A stretch of DNA of 64,000 nucleotides from Corynebacterium liangguodongii (GCF_003070865.1 NZ_CP026948.1:2108001-2172000), one strand, 5' to 3'; shown: positions 8,030 to 16,850, counted from the first letter of the stretch. Program-made: numbers and translations. Notes: generated from the sequence alone by a model not told the origin.

Positions 8030-9094
8030 CTACACGATCACCGCAGGCATCGCCATGAACGTCAACCCCGCATTCTGACGAGTGAAGTCCCACCGCCCCA
8101 CCGACCCGTAAACCTTAGACATGACAACGTAAATCGTCGTCGCCGTATTCGCCTTCACCACCCCATACGTCGAACCAGGCACGACCTGGCCAGTCGACCA
8201 CGGGTGCAAAGAAACATGCTGCAAAATGAACCCATTTCGCACGCCAACACCATGCCCCACAATGTCACCACGCTGCGCATTCCCCACACGCACATCAACG
8301 TTGCACTGAATCCCCAAATCAGTCTGCCACTGCAAATGCCCACCCAACACAACAGGACGCCAATCAAACGGCAACCCCGGCACCGTCATCGACCCAATCA
8401 GCTTCTCCGACAGGTCACTCGAGCCAATCAGATCCTGCGAGAACGACTGAAAATCATTCGGCCCCATCTGGAACGGCCCAATCGGAGCAAGGACGTTCCG
8501 TGGAGCCCACTTCGACCCGTTCCACGTCAATGCTTCGCCGACGGCTGGGGGGCGGGACACATCGACGTCCGGGGAGGAGGACACGTTCGACGCGGTCCCC
8601 GTGTCCCCCTTCTTCCCCGGAGGGCCGACAGGTCCCTGCGGCAGGGTGAAGTCTAGGACGAAGGTGTCCGGCGTTGAGGCGGCCTGGTTCACCGAGACGG
8701 CTGCATCACCGCCGGGCTCCACCTTGCCGATCTGCACCCGCGGTGTCACGCCGGGTTCGCCGCGCAAACCAATAAAGTTGGGTATCTCAAAGTAGTCTGC
8801 GCCGTCCCACACCCACAGAGACTTGCTCGTGGTGTCAGGGAAAGCCGAACCCCGGTCGACATCGCGGAGGTTGGTGGGGAGTTGGTTTCGGTTGGTGATG
8901 AGTTGGCGGAACCAGAATCCGGGGCCCGGGTCGCCCTTGTCGCCTTTCTCGCCGCGGAGCCCGCGGGGCAACTCGAGGTAGGCGGCTTCGGGGGTGACTT
9001 CGATGATGGCTCGTTGCGTGGCCATGACGTCTTCGGTGTCGACCCATCGAAGAATGAGCTTTGTCTCGAGGTCATGGTAGGTGGGGACGGTCAC
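8030..9094 (-). CDS. Minor tail protein with collagen-like segments
   Basis: 354 residues from GTG at 9094 with AGGAG upstream. Contains short Gly-X-Y stretches (GLRGEKGDKGDPGPG near residue 45, GLRGEP near 109, GPVGPPGKKGDTG near 158), typical of trimeric phage tail proteins. The C-terminal part (GGHLQWQTDLGIQCNVDVR onwards) is probably a beta domain. It is the first gene left of the cargo cassette and belongs to the leftward late genes. Confidence 0.65.
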   Translation of the reverse strand: MTVPTYHDLETKLILRWVDTEDVMATQRAIIEVTPEAAYLELPRGLRGEKGDKGDPGPGFWFRQLITNRNQLPTNLRDVDRGSAFPDTTSKSLWVWDGADYFEIPNFIGLRGEPGVTPRVQIGKVEPGGDAAVSVNQAASTPDTFVLDFTLPQGPVGPPGKKGDTGTASNVSSSPDVDVSRPPAVGEALTWNGSKWAPRNVLAPIGPFQMGPNDFQSFSQDLIGSSDLSEKLIGSMTVPGLPFDWRPVVLGGHLQWQTDLGIQCNVDVRVGNAQRGDIVGHGVGVRNGFILQHVSLHPWSTGQVVPGSTYGVVKANTATTIYVVMSKVYGSVGRWDFTRQNAGLTFMAMPAVIV

Positions 9095-9158
9095 TGTGGC
9101 TCCTTTTGTGTCTAGACGTGGTCTATTGGAGCGTGCGGATCGGGTTGTCCGTGTGGGT

Positions 9159-9198
9159 GCGCCCCGCGGGGCCTGGGGGGTGGCGTTCCGCGGGGCGC
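9159..9198. repeat. Perfect 11-bp inverted repeat
   Basis: GCGCCCCGCGG at 9159-9169 and its complement CCGCGGGGCGC at 9188-9198, with an 18-base G-rich loop. It lies in the 277-base gap between the divergent tail gene (9094) and cargo gene (9372). It may insulate late transcription from the cargo promoter or act as an attenuator; no T tract follows. The rest of the gap holds only the promoter at 9299. Confidence 0.6.
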
Positions 9199-9298
9199 TG
9201 TGGTGTCCGACCTGGGGGGTGGTGCGGACAGCGTCGAGGGTAGCACGGGTGGGCCATACCTACACTACCCCCGTTTTTACCCCCGTTTGCTACCGGGC

Positions 9299-9327
9299 TT
9301 GCCATATATAGGACGCTAGGCTAATGT
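9299..9327 (+). promoter_or_regulatory. Cargo promoter 1
   Basis: TTGCCA, 17-base spacer, TAATGT. The same hexamers with the same spacer occur at 11004-11032, and the two copies share flanking sequence (CTACCCCCGTTT upstream, GTCAGCAAG downstream). Duplicated strong-looking promoters facing against the late operon suggest expression in the lysogen. Confidence 0.75.
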
Positions 9328-9371
9328 TAGTGGTGTCAGCAAGACAAGCCCACAGGAAAGGAACCAACACC

Positions 9372-9599
9372 ATGAAGATCTACACCTCCATCCAGGACTA
9401 CATCACCGAGAACATCTACAACGGCGGGTTTGACCACCCCATCACCGACGACCAGGCCGAGGACATCGCTCGCGAAATGCTCGTCTGGCACGACGAAATC
9501 GACGACCGCGGCAACATCAACCTCAACCGCTCCGGCTTAGTGGAGCGCGAAGGTGTCGACTTCTGGGACGTCGTCTCCCGTATCTGCTTCGAGGACTAA
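9372..9599 (+). CDS. Small acidic cargo protein
   Basis: 75 residues from ATG at 9372 (MKIYTSIQDYITENIYNG) with an AAAGGA site. Strongly acidic with many Asp/Glu (DDQAEDIAREMLVWHDEIDD). No recognised family. Small acidic prophage proteins are sometimes DNA mimics or anti-defence factors, but nothing here proves that. Expressed from the promoter at 9299, first of three rightward genes. Confidence 0.65.
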   Translation: MKIYTSIQDYITENIYNGGFDHPITDDQAEDIAREMLVWHDEIDDRGNINLNRSGLVEREGVDFWDVVSRICFED

Positions 9600-9662
9600 T
9601 CCCACCCCCATCGTGCTACCCCACTGCGGTGGGGCATTCCCCATAGAAAAGGACCTATCACC

Positions 9663-10055
9663 ATGACCACAATGCACGACCTCGCACTGCGTACCGCCGG
9701 GGCGCTCGGCATCACCGACGACGCCGCCCACGCCGCGCTCGAGACCTACCGCGACCAGATCGAGGCCCTCGAAGGCCGCACCATCGACCCGGACGACATC
9801 AGCGACGATGATGCTGGATTCCTCACCGACGCGGTGAGGGCAGCGCAGCGCTCCGGGGACCTCGGTGCCCGCGAGACCGCTGCCCTGGAGGAGGCGGCAG
9901 CGGATTTCGCCCGCGCCTCCGACGACCTCGAGACGGCCCGGCAGGTGCGTGACGCCGCGATCCTCACCGCCGCACGAGCAGGGGTGAGGCCGAAAGACAT
10001 CATCGAAATCACCGGCCTGTCCCGCGCACGCCTCGACCAAATCAGGCGGGCATGA
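9663..10055 (+). CDS. Helical protein with C-terminal HTH-like segment, partner of the next gene
   Basis: 130 residues. Mostly helical and acidic (TIDPDDISDDDAGFL). The C-terminus DAAILTAARAGVRPKDIIEI continuing to SRARLDQIRRA resembles a helix-turn-helix that would bind DNA. Its stop overlaps the next start by four bases (ATGA), so the two are translationally coupled, as in toxin-antitoxin or regulator-effector pairs. Function unknown; antitoxin-like role is inference from arrangement only. Confidence 0.65.
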   Translation: MTTMHDLALRTAGALGITDDAAHAALETYRDQIEALEGRTIDPDDISDDDAGFLTDAVRAAQRSGDLGARETAALEEAAADFARASDDLETARQVRDAAILTAARAGVRPKDIIEITGLSRARLDQIRRA

Positions 10056-10963
10056 TGCCGTGGTCTCCGCATGATTTTCCGTTCCTGGTCGAGCGGGCGC
10101 GCCGCTCCTACGCGAGCCTCGCTGACTTTTGGGCCGCGCAGGATGTTGATCGGGCCGACGATTATCGGGTGTTGATGGAGGATTCCGCGGCCATGCTCGC
10201 CTCGGCCCCCTTGTCGTGGATCGAGCGTGATTTCTGCCAGCTGGTCGCCGACATGTCCGCCCGGGTGCCGGAGTGGACACCATCGGCGTGCATGCCGGGC
10301 GACATTGGGCTGGTCGGATTCCACGATCCGATCATGGAGGCCCCCTATGAGCACGCCGACGACGACGAGGTGAGCCGTGTTCCCGTGCGGGTTATCGGAT
10401 GGAGAGCAGGCGCGACGCACGTCCGATTGACGGCCTGGGCATGGGCTGGAGACGTCCCGCCTGGTGCGCGCTCTCCCCTGCGGAGCGATCTTGACCTTGA
10501 GGAGCTGATGGGTCTCACGATTCCGCGTGAGGCTGTGATCGACGGTGGCATCGAGCACGTGCGAATGCTGGGGACCTCTGACGAGCAGGTCTACGCCACC
10601 CCGGCGGGTGAGCTGCAATCCATCGTCGGGGCGCTGTGGCTGCTCATGACGCAGTCGCGTGTCGTCGCGGAGGGCCCGGCGGTGGTTGCGAGAGTGAAAA
10701 AGCCTGCGGGTGGGAGACTGGTGAAATCTCCGGTGCGGGTGTCTGTGCGCACCCTGGTCGCCGCACCTGCCACACCTGGGAGGGGTGGGGAGTCGGGGAG
10801 GAAGGCGAGCTCACGCTGGTGGGTGCGGGGGCATTGGCGACAGCAGCCGTGGGGGCCGGGGAGGGCTTTCCGGAAACCGGTTTTCATTGCTCCGCACACG
10901 GCTGGGAATCCTGACGCTCCGGTGGATGAGCGGCCATCTGTGCAGGTGTGGAGGGAGAAATAA
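10052..10963 (+). CDS. Putative effector of a coupled cargo pair
   Basis: 303 residues from ATG at 10052 (an adjacent ATG at 10055 is possible). The C-terminal segment WWVRGHWRQQPWGPG then FIAPHTAGNPDAPV matches a motif I recall from uncharacterised proteins on actinobacterial phages and plasmids; no biochemical role is known to me. The N-terminal 200 residues show no clear domain. It overlaps the HTH-like gene by four bases and is cut off from late genes by direction, fitting a defence or exclusion module carried by the prophage. Confidence 0.65.
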   Translation: MMPWSPHDFPFLVERARRSYASLADFWAAQDVDRADDYRVLMEDSAAMLASAPLSWIERDFCQLVADMSARVPEWTPSACMPGDIGLVGFHDPIMEAPYEHADDDEVSRVPVRVIGWRAGATHVRLTAWAWAGDVPPGARSPLRSDLDLEELMGLTIPREAVIDGGIEHVRMLGTSDEQVYATPAGELQSIVGALWLLMTQSRVVAEGPAVVARVKKPAGGRLVKSPVRVSVRTLVAAPATPGRGGESGRKASSRWWVRGHWRQQPWGPGRAFRKPVFIAPHTAGNPDAPVDERPSVQVWREK

Positions 10964-11003
10964 CCCCGCTACCCCCGTTTACTACCCCCGTTTGATAGTC
11001 GGC

Positions 11004-11032
11004 TTGCCATGTATAGCGCGATAGACTAATGT
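11004..11032 (+). promoter_or_regulatory. Cargo promoter 2
   Basis: TTGCCA, 17-base spacer, TAATGT, a copy of the promoter at 9299 with conserved surroundings. Drives the small gene at 11077. Confidence 0.75.
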
Positions 11033-11076
11033 TAGTGATGTCAGCAAGGAAGACACCGACCGAAAGGACCAACACC

Positions 11077-11307
11077 ATGAAGATCGTCACCATCGCAGCC
11101 GGATACGCCCACATTTTCCGCGACTCCGCCAAGGACCTGTACCCGGAGCCCATGAACATCAACTTCGCAGGCGAGGTCGAGCGCACCAAGAACGGAATGT
11201 GGAAAGCCATCCCCAGCACCGCACTCGGACAAGTTCGACGCTTCCCGACCTACGCCACACGCCGCGAAGCAGCCGAAGCACTGGCCGACGGAAACATCAC
11301 CCTCTAG
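11077..11307 (+). CDS. Small cargo protein
   Basis: 76 residues from ATG at 11077 with GAAAGGA upstream. Begins MKIVTIAAGYAHIFRDSAKD and contains YATRREAAEALADG near the end. No family recognised. The leader up to the first codons repeats that of the gene at 9372, so the promoter-leader block was duplicated and drives two different genes. A bidirectional terminator follows at once. Confidence 0.65.
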   Translation: MKIVTIAAGYAHIFRDSAKDLYPEPMNINFAGEVERTKNGMWKAIPSTALGQVRRFPTYATRREAAEALADGNITL

Positions 11308-11311
11308 AAAC

Positions 11312-11354
11312 GCAAAAAAGGCCCCCCACCCATCACGGGTAGGGGGCTTTTGCG
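11312..11354. terminator. Bidirectional rho-independent terminator
   Basis: GC stem (GCCCCCCACC with GGGTAGGGGGC) flanked by CAAAAAAG on the left and CTTTTGCG on the right, so it has a U tract in both orientations. It separates the rightward cargo genes from the leftward lysis cassette. Confidence 0.85.
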
Positions 11355-11375
11355 TCGCAGATGCTTCGCGGTGCT

Positions 11376-11840
11376 TTACTCCCGCTGTGGCGGATCCCCA
11401 GGGCGGCGCTTCCTGTCAATCACCCACTGCGTGAAACGCGGCGGTGCCGGGGGCGGCGGCAGCTCGTGGCCATTCTCAATCGCCCACTCTGCAACGTTCC
11501 GCGCATGCCGCGCCTGCAACAAAATGTACTCATCGCGCAGCGCGATCTCGTCCTCCTGCACCTTCAGCCGCTCCTCCATGCGGCGCATCCGATCCCGGAT
11601 AGGGGCGAGCTCCTCCTCGACACGGCGTTTCACCGCGGCGTCGATGGCCTTATCCAGATCCTCGGCGCGCTCCACCTCACGGAGCTGGCGTGTCTGCCAC
11701 CAGCGTGACGCGGCACCGAGCACACCAGGCAGACGGCCCGCTGCCTTGGAAAAGGTCAGCAGCATGGGGGTGATGATGACGATGATTGTCAGCCACACTG
11801 GTGCGCCAGCGGCGACGAGTTGGTCTACGGCTGTTTCCAC
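11376..11840 (-). CDS. Lysis-cassette membrane protein with long coiled coil
   Basis: 154 residues from GTG at 11840, preceded by GGAGGAGG; it overlaps the end of the upstream gene by 16 bases. One transmembrane segment (APVWLTIIVIITPMLLTF, residues 11-28) is followed by charged heptad-like helix (VKRRVEEELAPIRDRMRRME) and a Pro-rich tail. Last gene of the cassette that begins with the endolysin. It could be a holin partner or spanin-like factor; only its membrane topology is visible. Confidence 0.65.
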   Translation of the reverse strand: METAVDQLVAAGAPVWLTIIVIITPMLLTFSKAAGRLPGVLGAASRWWQTRQLREVERAEDLDKAIDAAVKRRVEEELAPIRDRMRRMEERLKVQEDEIALRDEYILLQARHARNVAEWAIENGHELPPPPAPPRFTQWVIDRKRRPGDPPQRE

Positions 11841-12442
11841 ATGCGGCCTCCTCCCCGTGTCCTCCGGATGTCGTCTTGTGCTGCGAGCTGCGCGGTGCCC
11901 ACCGCGATGATCGCGTGCAGCGCGGCGAGGCCGAGCAGCACGGTGGCGTTGCGCAGCCCATCGAGGCTGATGGTCACCGCCCCGATGAGCAGTGCGGCGC
12001 ATACTCCCCCGAGGACGGTGTTCGTCAGCTCGTGCGGGTGGTGTCTCGCCCCGATGATGGCGATGGTGGTCGCGCATGCGGGGATGATGAGCAACCAGGT
12101 TGGCTGCCCACCGGAGTGCTCGGAGCGTGCGAGTACGTCGAAGACGATGCCGACGCCGACCGCGGCGTAGAGTCCGGCCAGGGCGGTGTGGCCTGCGACG
12201 ATTCCCGCGGACCAGCGCCACGCCATCGCGCAGAATGCGACCGCAGCCGCGGTGGTGAACAGTAGCCCCCAGAGCCACATCGGTGCAGCCTGCTCCACGG
12301 CACCCAGTCGGCGGGCTGTGTCCTCGGATTCGCCGGTGCCGTAGTCGAGGCCGCGGATGATGGCGATGGCGAGCAGCGCCACCTGGGCTGCGAGGGCATT
12401 CCCGGGGATCAGTGCCCCTGGTGTCCACTGTGCGCGGCTCAT
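11825..12442 (-). CDS. Polytopic membrane protein of the lysis cassette
   Basis: 205 residues from ATG at 12442 (MSRAQWTPGAL). About six hydrophobic segments (for example AAQVALLAIAIIRGL, MWLWGLLFTTAAAVAFCAMA, TWLLIIPACATTIAIIG, ATVLLGLAALHAIIAVG). It lies between the putative holin and the coiled-coil membrane protein. Larger than common holins; a role in holin control or envelope change is possible, but no family is recognised. Confidence 0.6.
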   Translation of the reverse strand: MSRAQWTPGALIPGNALAAQVALLAIAIIRGLDYGTGESEDTARRLGAVEQAAPMWLWGLLFTTAAAVAFCAMAWRWSAGIVAGHTALAGLYAAVGVGIVFDVLARSEHSGGQPTWLLIIPACATTIAIIGARHHPHELTNTVLGGVCAALLIGAVTISLDGLRNATVLLGLAALHAIIAVGTAQLAAQDDIRRTRGGGRMWKQP

Positions 12443-12446
12443 GTGA

Positions 12447-12800
12447 TTACTCCCCCGCTGGTGTGCTTGAGCCGAGCGTGTAGGCGGGCCCGCCGGTCGA
12501 GTGCTGGGGGGTGTGCTCGGTGGGTGCAGAGGTGCCACCAAGGGTGATTTGTGCCTCCAGGCGGGGAGCCATCGACGGGGTGATACCGTCGCGGGTGAAG
12601 CGGTTAATGAGGAAGCCCGCGGCGGTGGCAACAATGGTCAGCACCGTGGCTGCCTGGGTTCCCGCCAGGTCAGGAGATGCCGCGAGCTGCGCGATGATGG
12701 ACACAAGGCCGCTTCCGACGATGATGATGGAGGCCTTGTACCGCAGCCAGAAGGGCTGCGCCTTAACCTCACCGTGTACTGCGCTGGTGATCTGGGACAT
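12447..12800 (-). CDS. Putative holin
   Basis: 117 residues. Two hydrophobic segments (ASIIIVGSGLVSIIAQLAA about residues 23-41, and AATVLTIVATAAGFLINRF about 50-68) and a polar C-terminal tail, directly after the endolysin gene. Size, topology and position fit a class II holin that opens the membrane for the endolysin. No sequence family is specific, so the call rests on context. Confidence 0.7.
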   Translation of the reverse strand: MSQITSAVHGEVKAQPFWLRYKASIIIVGSGLVSIIAQLAASPDLAGTQAATVLTIVATAAGFLINRFTRDGITPSMAPRLEAQITLGGTSAPTEHTPQHSTGGPAYTLGSSTPAGE

Positions 12801-12803
12801 TGT

Positions 12804-13088
12804 TTAGCCTACCTTTCGCCCAAGGGTACGGAGGAAATCGACGACGGTGAGCCACTGGCCCCGGTCATTCACACCCAACTGGGGCCAGCCGCGGCCACCG
12901 TTGGGGTTGCGTTGCTCCACCGGCCAGGAGGACTGCTCCGGGCCGATGAGCTGGTCTTCGACGAGGTGGACTCGCCGCTCAATCTCCGTGAGTGCGGTGA
13001 GTACCTGGTCGAGTTTTTCGACGGCGGCGCGTGAGTCGAGTTTCGCCTCGTTGAGCGCGCCAACCTGGTCTGGGCCGAAAAGGGCCAT
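12804..13088 (-). CDS. C-terminal endolysin domain with its own start
   Basis: 94 residues from ATG at 13088 with a perfect AGGAGG eight bases upstream. It is in phase with the corrected endolysin frame, so it can be made alone or as the tail of the full enzyme. N-terminal part is helical (LDSRAAVEKLDQVLTALTEI), ending in a GWPQLG-type motif that I recall from mycobacterial and corynebacterial phage lysins. Some endolysins use such internal starts to supply wall-binding or oligomer subunits; that role is inferred here. Confidence 0.65.
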   Translation of the reverse strand: MALFGPDQVGALNEAKLDSRAAVEKLDQVLTALTEIERRVHLVEDQLIGPEQSSWPVEQRNPNGGRGWPQLGVNDRGQWLTVVDFLRTLGRKVG

Positions 13089-14255
13089 GTCATCTTCCTC
13101 CTGTGTGATTCTGGTTGAACCCCGTGCGGGGGCGGTTGAATATGCGTAGCCTTTCGGCGGAATAAGGCTTGCGAGCTGGTCGAATTGAAATCCAGTAGCC
13201 GTAGGGGGTGAAGCCGGAGTCGGCGACCCATACGCGGCGGCCTCCCCCGTCCGAGTAGCCCATGAGTGCGATGTAGTGGTAGACGGGTGCCGCCCCGGTA
13301 GGCGGGTGATTGTGTGGATGGGGCAACCGCCCGCGGGTAATTGCTGGGCGGGGCGACGATGTTCGCCACCACCCCGTACCCGGCGTCGATGGATGCCACA
13401 ATGTCACGCCCACAGGCGCTCCTTCTGCTCCCCGCTCGGCGGATCATTCGGCATCTCCACCGACCTGTACCCTGCCCCCGGCAGATGCCGGTTGAGCACC
13501 GCGGGGAAAAGTCCGATCCAATCGGTGCCGTTCGTTGTGGTGCCCAGCTGCGCGGCGAGGTCACGCTCTGCAATGACTCTGCCGGTGGCTGACCGAATGA
13601 TGGTCTGCGACGACGCTGGGCCGCAGTAGTAGAAGGTGTCTTGAGTTACTTGATCTCGGGAGTAGTCGAGAACTTTTTCCACGGGTGGTTTACCTCCATC
13701 GGGGAGTAGTCGCGCCCCGTAGGTCAGGGCACGCTGGTATCGGGCACGCCTATCGGACAGCCCGTTTAGGCCGCCGTTGATGGCGCGGGTGACGCCCTCC
13801 AGGTCGCGCCGGTCACACAGCGAGTTGATTTGGGGGCGGGCCGCGACCCAGTAGTAGGAGGCCGCGAGGAACCCCCAGTGCGGCTCCTCCAGGCGCTCCG
13901 GGTTGGCCTCGAAATCAATGGTCGTGTGCCCGTTTGCCTGCGCCCACCGGGTGAATGCGCGGTAGTTATTCCGTCCGGTGAGCTGGATGGGTCCACGGCC
14001 TGCGTAGCGCACCCCGTCCCCCGGGTAGATATTGCCGAGGTCACGGCGTCCCTCATACTCTGCCCCGCTGGCGATTTCGCGCATGTATTTCAGGCCGACG
14101 GACTCGTGCCCGAGCTGCGCAGCGAACATAGCGGCACGCTCCACGGTGGTGACGTTCGCTGCGCGCATAGCGTTGTTATAGCCGTCAATCAACCGCGTGT
14201 AGCCGCCGTCCGGCAGGGTACTCCCCATCACCTCACGCAGAGTCTGTGCGTCCAT
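12804..14255 (-). pseudogene. Endolysin (GH19 lysozyme + C39 peptidase + C-terminal domain) with three frame breaks
   Basis: Start ATG 14255 after GAGGAGG. Residues 1-180 are a GH19 muramidase/chitinase-like domain (catalytic Glu in AAQLGHESVG; GRGPIQLTGRNNY). A C39 peptidase follows: Cys in FYYCGPASSQ, His in YHYIALMG, Asp in WVADSG. Single extra bases at 13409-13411, 13285-13287 and 13185-13186 move the reading to the next frame each time. Together they add three bases, so the last frame is in phase with the gene at 13088. Corrected length about 482 residues, ending in RGWPQLGVNDRGQWLTVVDF. Either decayed or mis-sequenced. Confidence 0.75.
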
Positions 14256-14343
14256 GCGCCTCCTCCTCTCGGCACTCTCGCCCTGTAGCCACATCGGCCA
14301 CTCAATGAATCGACATGCACTCTCCCCCGCATAGCGCGTTGTC

Positions 14344-15927
14344 CTACGTTGATAGGCCCAAATCCCTAATCGTCGCCCCGACCCGGTTAATACCCTCCAC
14401 CATCTTCAAATACGGGTTCGAGGTGTTCTTCTTCTTCCCCACCCGCGGCGTCACCCGCGCACGCGCCCCCACCGCGTCACTAATCTCAACAGCCGTCACA
14501 ATGTCCGACAACGTCACCCCAGACAGGTGCTCATGAATCTGCACACGATCACCCACACGGTAGCCGTGGATCGGCTTGCCATTCCTCGCCACAGCGTCAT
14601 CACCGAGGATTTTCGACCTGCCATCCACCAAGGTCATTTCAATGGTCTGGCCTCCCTGCGCGTCCAGCAGGGCTCGCTCGGCCAACGCCGCCGTGTCGTA
14701 CGTGAAGACACCAGCGCTCGAACTAGTGAACGATTCACGCAAATGGAAGGGCCCCTCGGCAGCACGCCGCTTCACATCCACCCTGTCAGTGAACGCAAAA
14801 ATCGTATCCTCCGTCTGCGCCCGCAAGACACCACCAGCGATCGCACCAACAATCGCCCCGGTCGCCATCCCCACAGGACCTGCCGCGGCACCCAACGCGG
14901 CCCCAGCAGCAGCCCCCACACCACCAGAAACCGCCGTCGTAATGCCCTGGACAGCAATGTCGATACCAGCCCCCACAAGCTCCCCAACCCACTCGTCTGA
15001 CTTCCCCCCGACAACAGCTCGCACAGGGCCAGCTGCTTTCCCAGACAAGGTCACTGATTCGACCTCACCAGAACTCGTAGAGAACCGCACATGCTGCCGG
15101 TCACGAACCGTCGTGACCTGGATAAGCAACCCTGGGCTCGTGGGAGTGAACATTCCAGGTTGATCCGGGTTCATAGCGTTATCAGCCTCTGCCCGACGGA
15201 TCCTCGCAGAATTCTCCCCAACCTCGAGGGTCTGCTCGGTGATCTCCGCGTCCGGGTCGAGGCGGGAGACTTCGAGCCTGGTCTGCTGCTCGATATTCAG
15301 GGGGACGAATTTCCCGTCGGGGAACGGTTGACCAGGCCACCACATGCGGGCGACAAGACCATAGTCATGCTCGTCAAGAACGTCACGCAGAAGATCGGGC
15401 AGGTACGTCATCCGCGCCGACGCGTCAACCTTCGGAGACTTGTCCTTGTTCTTCGGAGGTGGCAGGAACACGTAGGCTGGCAGGTCAGTACGTGCAAGGT
15501 TTTCCGCAAGATAGTGGTAGACAACCTGCATAAGCGGCCCTGTCTGGTAGTCACGCTTTTTCTGCACAGACAACCCGATACGCGGCGAGGAAAAGGCCAG
15601 GAGATTCGCCAGCTGGAACTCGTCGGAAATGAGGCTCACAGTGAGTGTTTCACGCCCAGGTTTCCCCGCGGCAACATAGGAGTGGACCCGGCCTGTCCAC
15701 AGCCAGCCGTTGTACTCTGCGGTGACGGGAACAACGTCACGATCTGCTTGCATAAGACGTGGGGCGAGTGGATGGTTAGCCTCCACAACGAGCTCGCCCG
15801 TCCCGGCGGTGAACCCGAACTCCTCGGTGAACTTCGCGGAAATGTAATGGCCGATCCGCTTCGATTCCGTGTAGGTGTTGTTGTGAACTGTGATGTTGAG
15901 CGGGTTCGTGCCCATGCGGTTTACCAT
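14344..15927 (-). CDS. Tail-tip protein, siphovirus Gp37-like
   Basis: 527 residues; ATG 15927 overlaps the preceding stop. Resembles the siphovirus Gp37-like tail proteins of actinophages: N-terminal strands (TVHNNTYTESKRIGHYISAKF), a WTGRVHSYV core and a C-terminal GDRVQIHEHLSGV module (about residue 450). A Gly/Ala-rich hydrophobic insert (residues 325-370, AAAGAALGAAAGPVGMATG) is unusual and could be membrane-active during DNA entry. It follows the distal tail protein and likely forms part of the baseplate hub. Confidence 0.75.
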   Translation of the reverse strand: MVNRMGTNPLNITVHNNTYTESKRIGHYISAKFTEEFGFTAGTGELVVEANHPLAPRLMQADRDVVPVTAEYNGWLWTGRVHSYVAAGKPGRETLTVSLISDEFQLANLLAFSSPRIGLSVQKKRDYQTGPLMQVVYHYLAENLARTDLPAYVFLPPPKNKDKSPKVDASARMTYLPDLLRDVLDEHDYGLVARMWWPGQPFPDGKFVPLNIEQQTRLEVSRLDPDAEITEQTLEVGENSARIRRAEADNAMNPDQPGMFTPTSPGLLIQVTTVRDRQHVRFSTSSGEVESVTLSGKAAGPVRAVVGGKSDEWVGELVGAGIDIAVQGITTAVSGGVGAAAGAALGAAAGPVGMATGAIVGAIAGGVLRAQTEDTIFAFTDRVDVKRRAAEGPFHLRESFTSSSAGVFTYDTAALAERALLDAQGGQTIEMTLVDGRSKILGDDAVARNGKPIHGYRVGDRVQIHEHLSGVTLSDIVTAVEISDAVGARARVTPRVGKKKNTSNPYLKMVEGINRVGATIRDLGLST

Positions 15928-16850
15928 GCTTGCTCCGTCCGGGGAGTGTAGGCCACCTCGACTTTGAAGTCCGGGCCGGGATTCTTCGGAGAAATCGTCA
16001 ACGGTGTTGACTTGCCACGCTCAACACCCCGGGGCGGAAGAGGCTTCGACCACCACACCATGGGGAACAACGGTTGGAGGTCTTCCCCGCTTGTCGACAT
16101 GATCGTCGGCCACGTCTCATCCGTATCAATGAGATACCCGTAGATGGGGTCTTTCCCGGCCAAGAAGTCGCTGTATTTGCGCAGTGTGCGGGGGTCTGGC
16201 AGCAGGCGTGTGTCATCGCCGATACCGATCTCCACACCGTTGTGCGCGCCCGTGATGGACCAGCGCAGCCATGCCTCCTGGTCGCCGAGGTTGCGCAGGC
16301 TTGCGGTGAACCCGGTCGCTGGAGTGAACTCGCGGATCTCATCAAACCGTGTCCAGAAGGAACGGTCGGTCGTGAATGTGACGACCTCCCCAATCTCCCC
16401 TACGGATCCTGGGACGTCGGACTCGGCCATGTAGTCGACTTCGGCGATGGTTTCAGGCCGCACGTCGACCCACCAGTAGCCGGACTCTTTCGAGATGACG
16501 TAGAGGCGGGCCGGGGTTTTCCCGCGGCCTAATGATTCGCGCCACAGCGTGTGTTGGCGGCGCGCCCACGCAGATGACCGCGGGTCAGCAACCCACAGTT
16601 TCAACGTGATACTGGCCCGCTGGTCAGTCGTCCCCCGGTACAAACCTCCGTCGATTCCAACGAACTCCTGGTAGTCGTGCTTGAACCCCGCACCTTGCAA
16701 CCCCGTGGGGATAGTCGCCAGTCGCACTGGTGAGTCTGGTGCGCCAAATGCCCACCTGGTGGCGTGGTCAGCACCGACGAGGTAGAAGCGCAGGAAGTCC
16801 TGCCGCGCCCACTGGCCACCAACACCACCAACCGTTCGAATCAGGCTCAT
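15921..16850 (-). CDS. Distal tail (Dit-like) protein
   Basis: 309 residues; the start overlaps the tape-measure stop (ATGA). Order tape measure, this gene, Gp37-like protein is the usual siphovirus layout, where the gene after the tape measure is the distal tail protein connecting tube and tip. It holds YVISKESGYWWVDVRPETI and WLRWSITGAHNGVEIGIGD, consistent with Dit-like beta domains. Assigned by position and composition. Confidence 0.75.
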   Translation of the reverse strand: MSLIRTVGGVGGQWARQDFLRFYLVGADHATRWAFGAPDSPVRLATIPTGLQGAGFKHDYQEFVGIDGGLYRGTTDQRASITLKLWVADPRSSAWARRQHTLWRESLGRGKTPARLYVISKESGYWWVDVRPETIAEVDYMAESDVPGSVGEIGEVVTFTTDRSFWTRFDEIREFTPATGFTASLRNLGDQEAWLRWSITGAHNGVEIGIGDDTRLLPDPRTLRKYSDFLAGKDPIYGYLIDTDETWPTIMSTSGEDLQPLFPMVWWSKPLPPRGVERGKSTPLTISPKNPGPDFKVEVAYTPRTEQAW

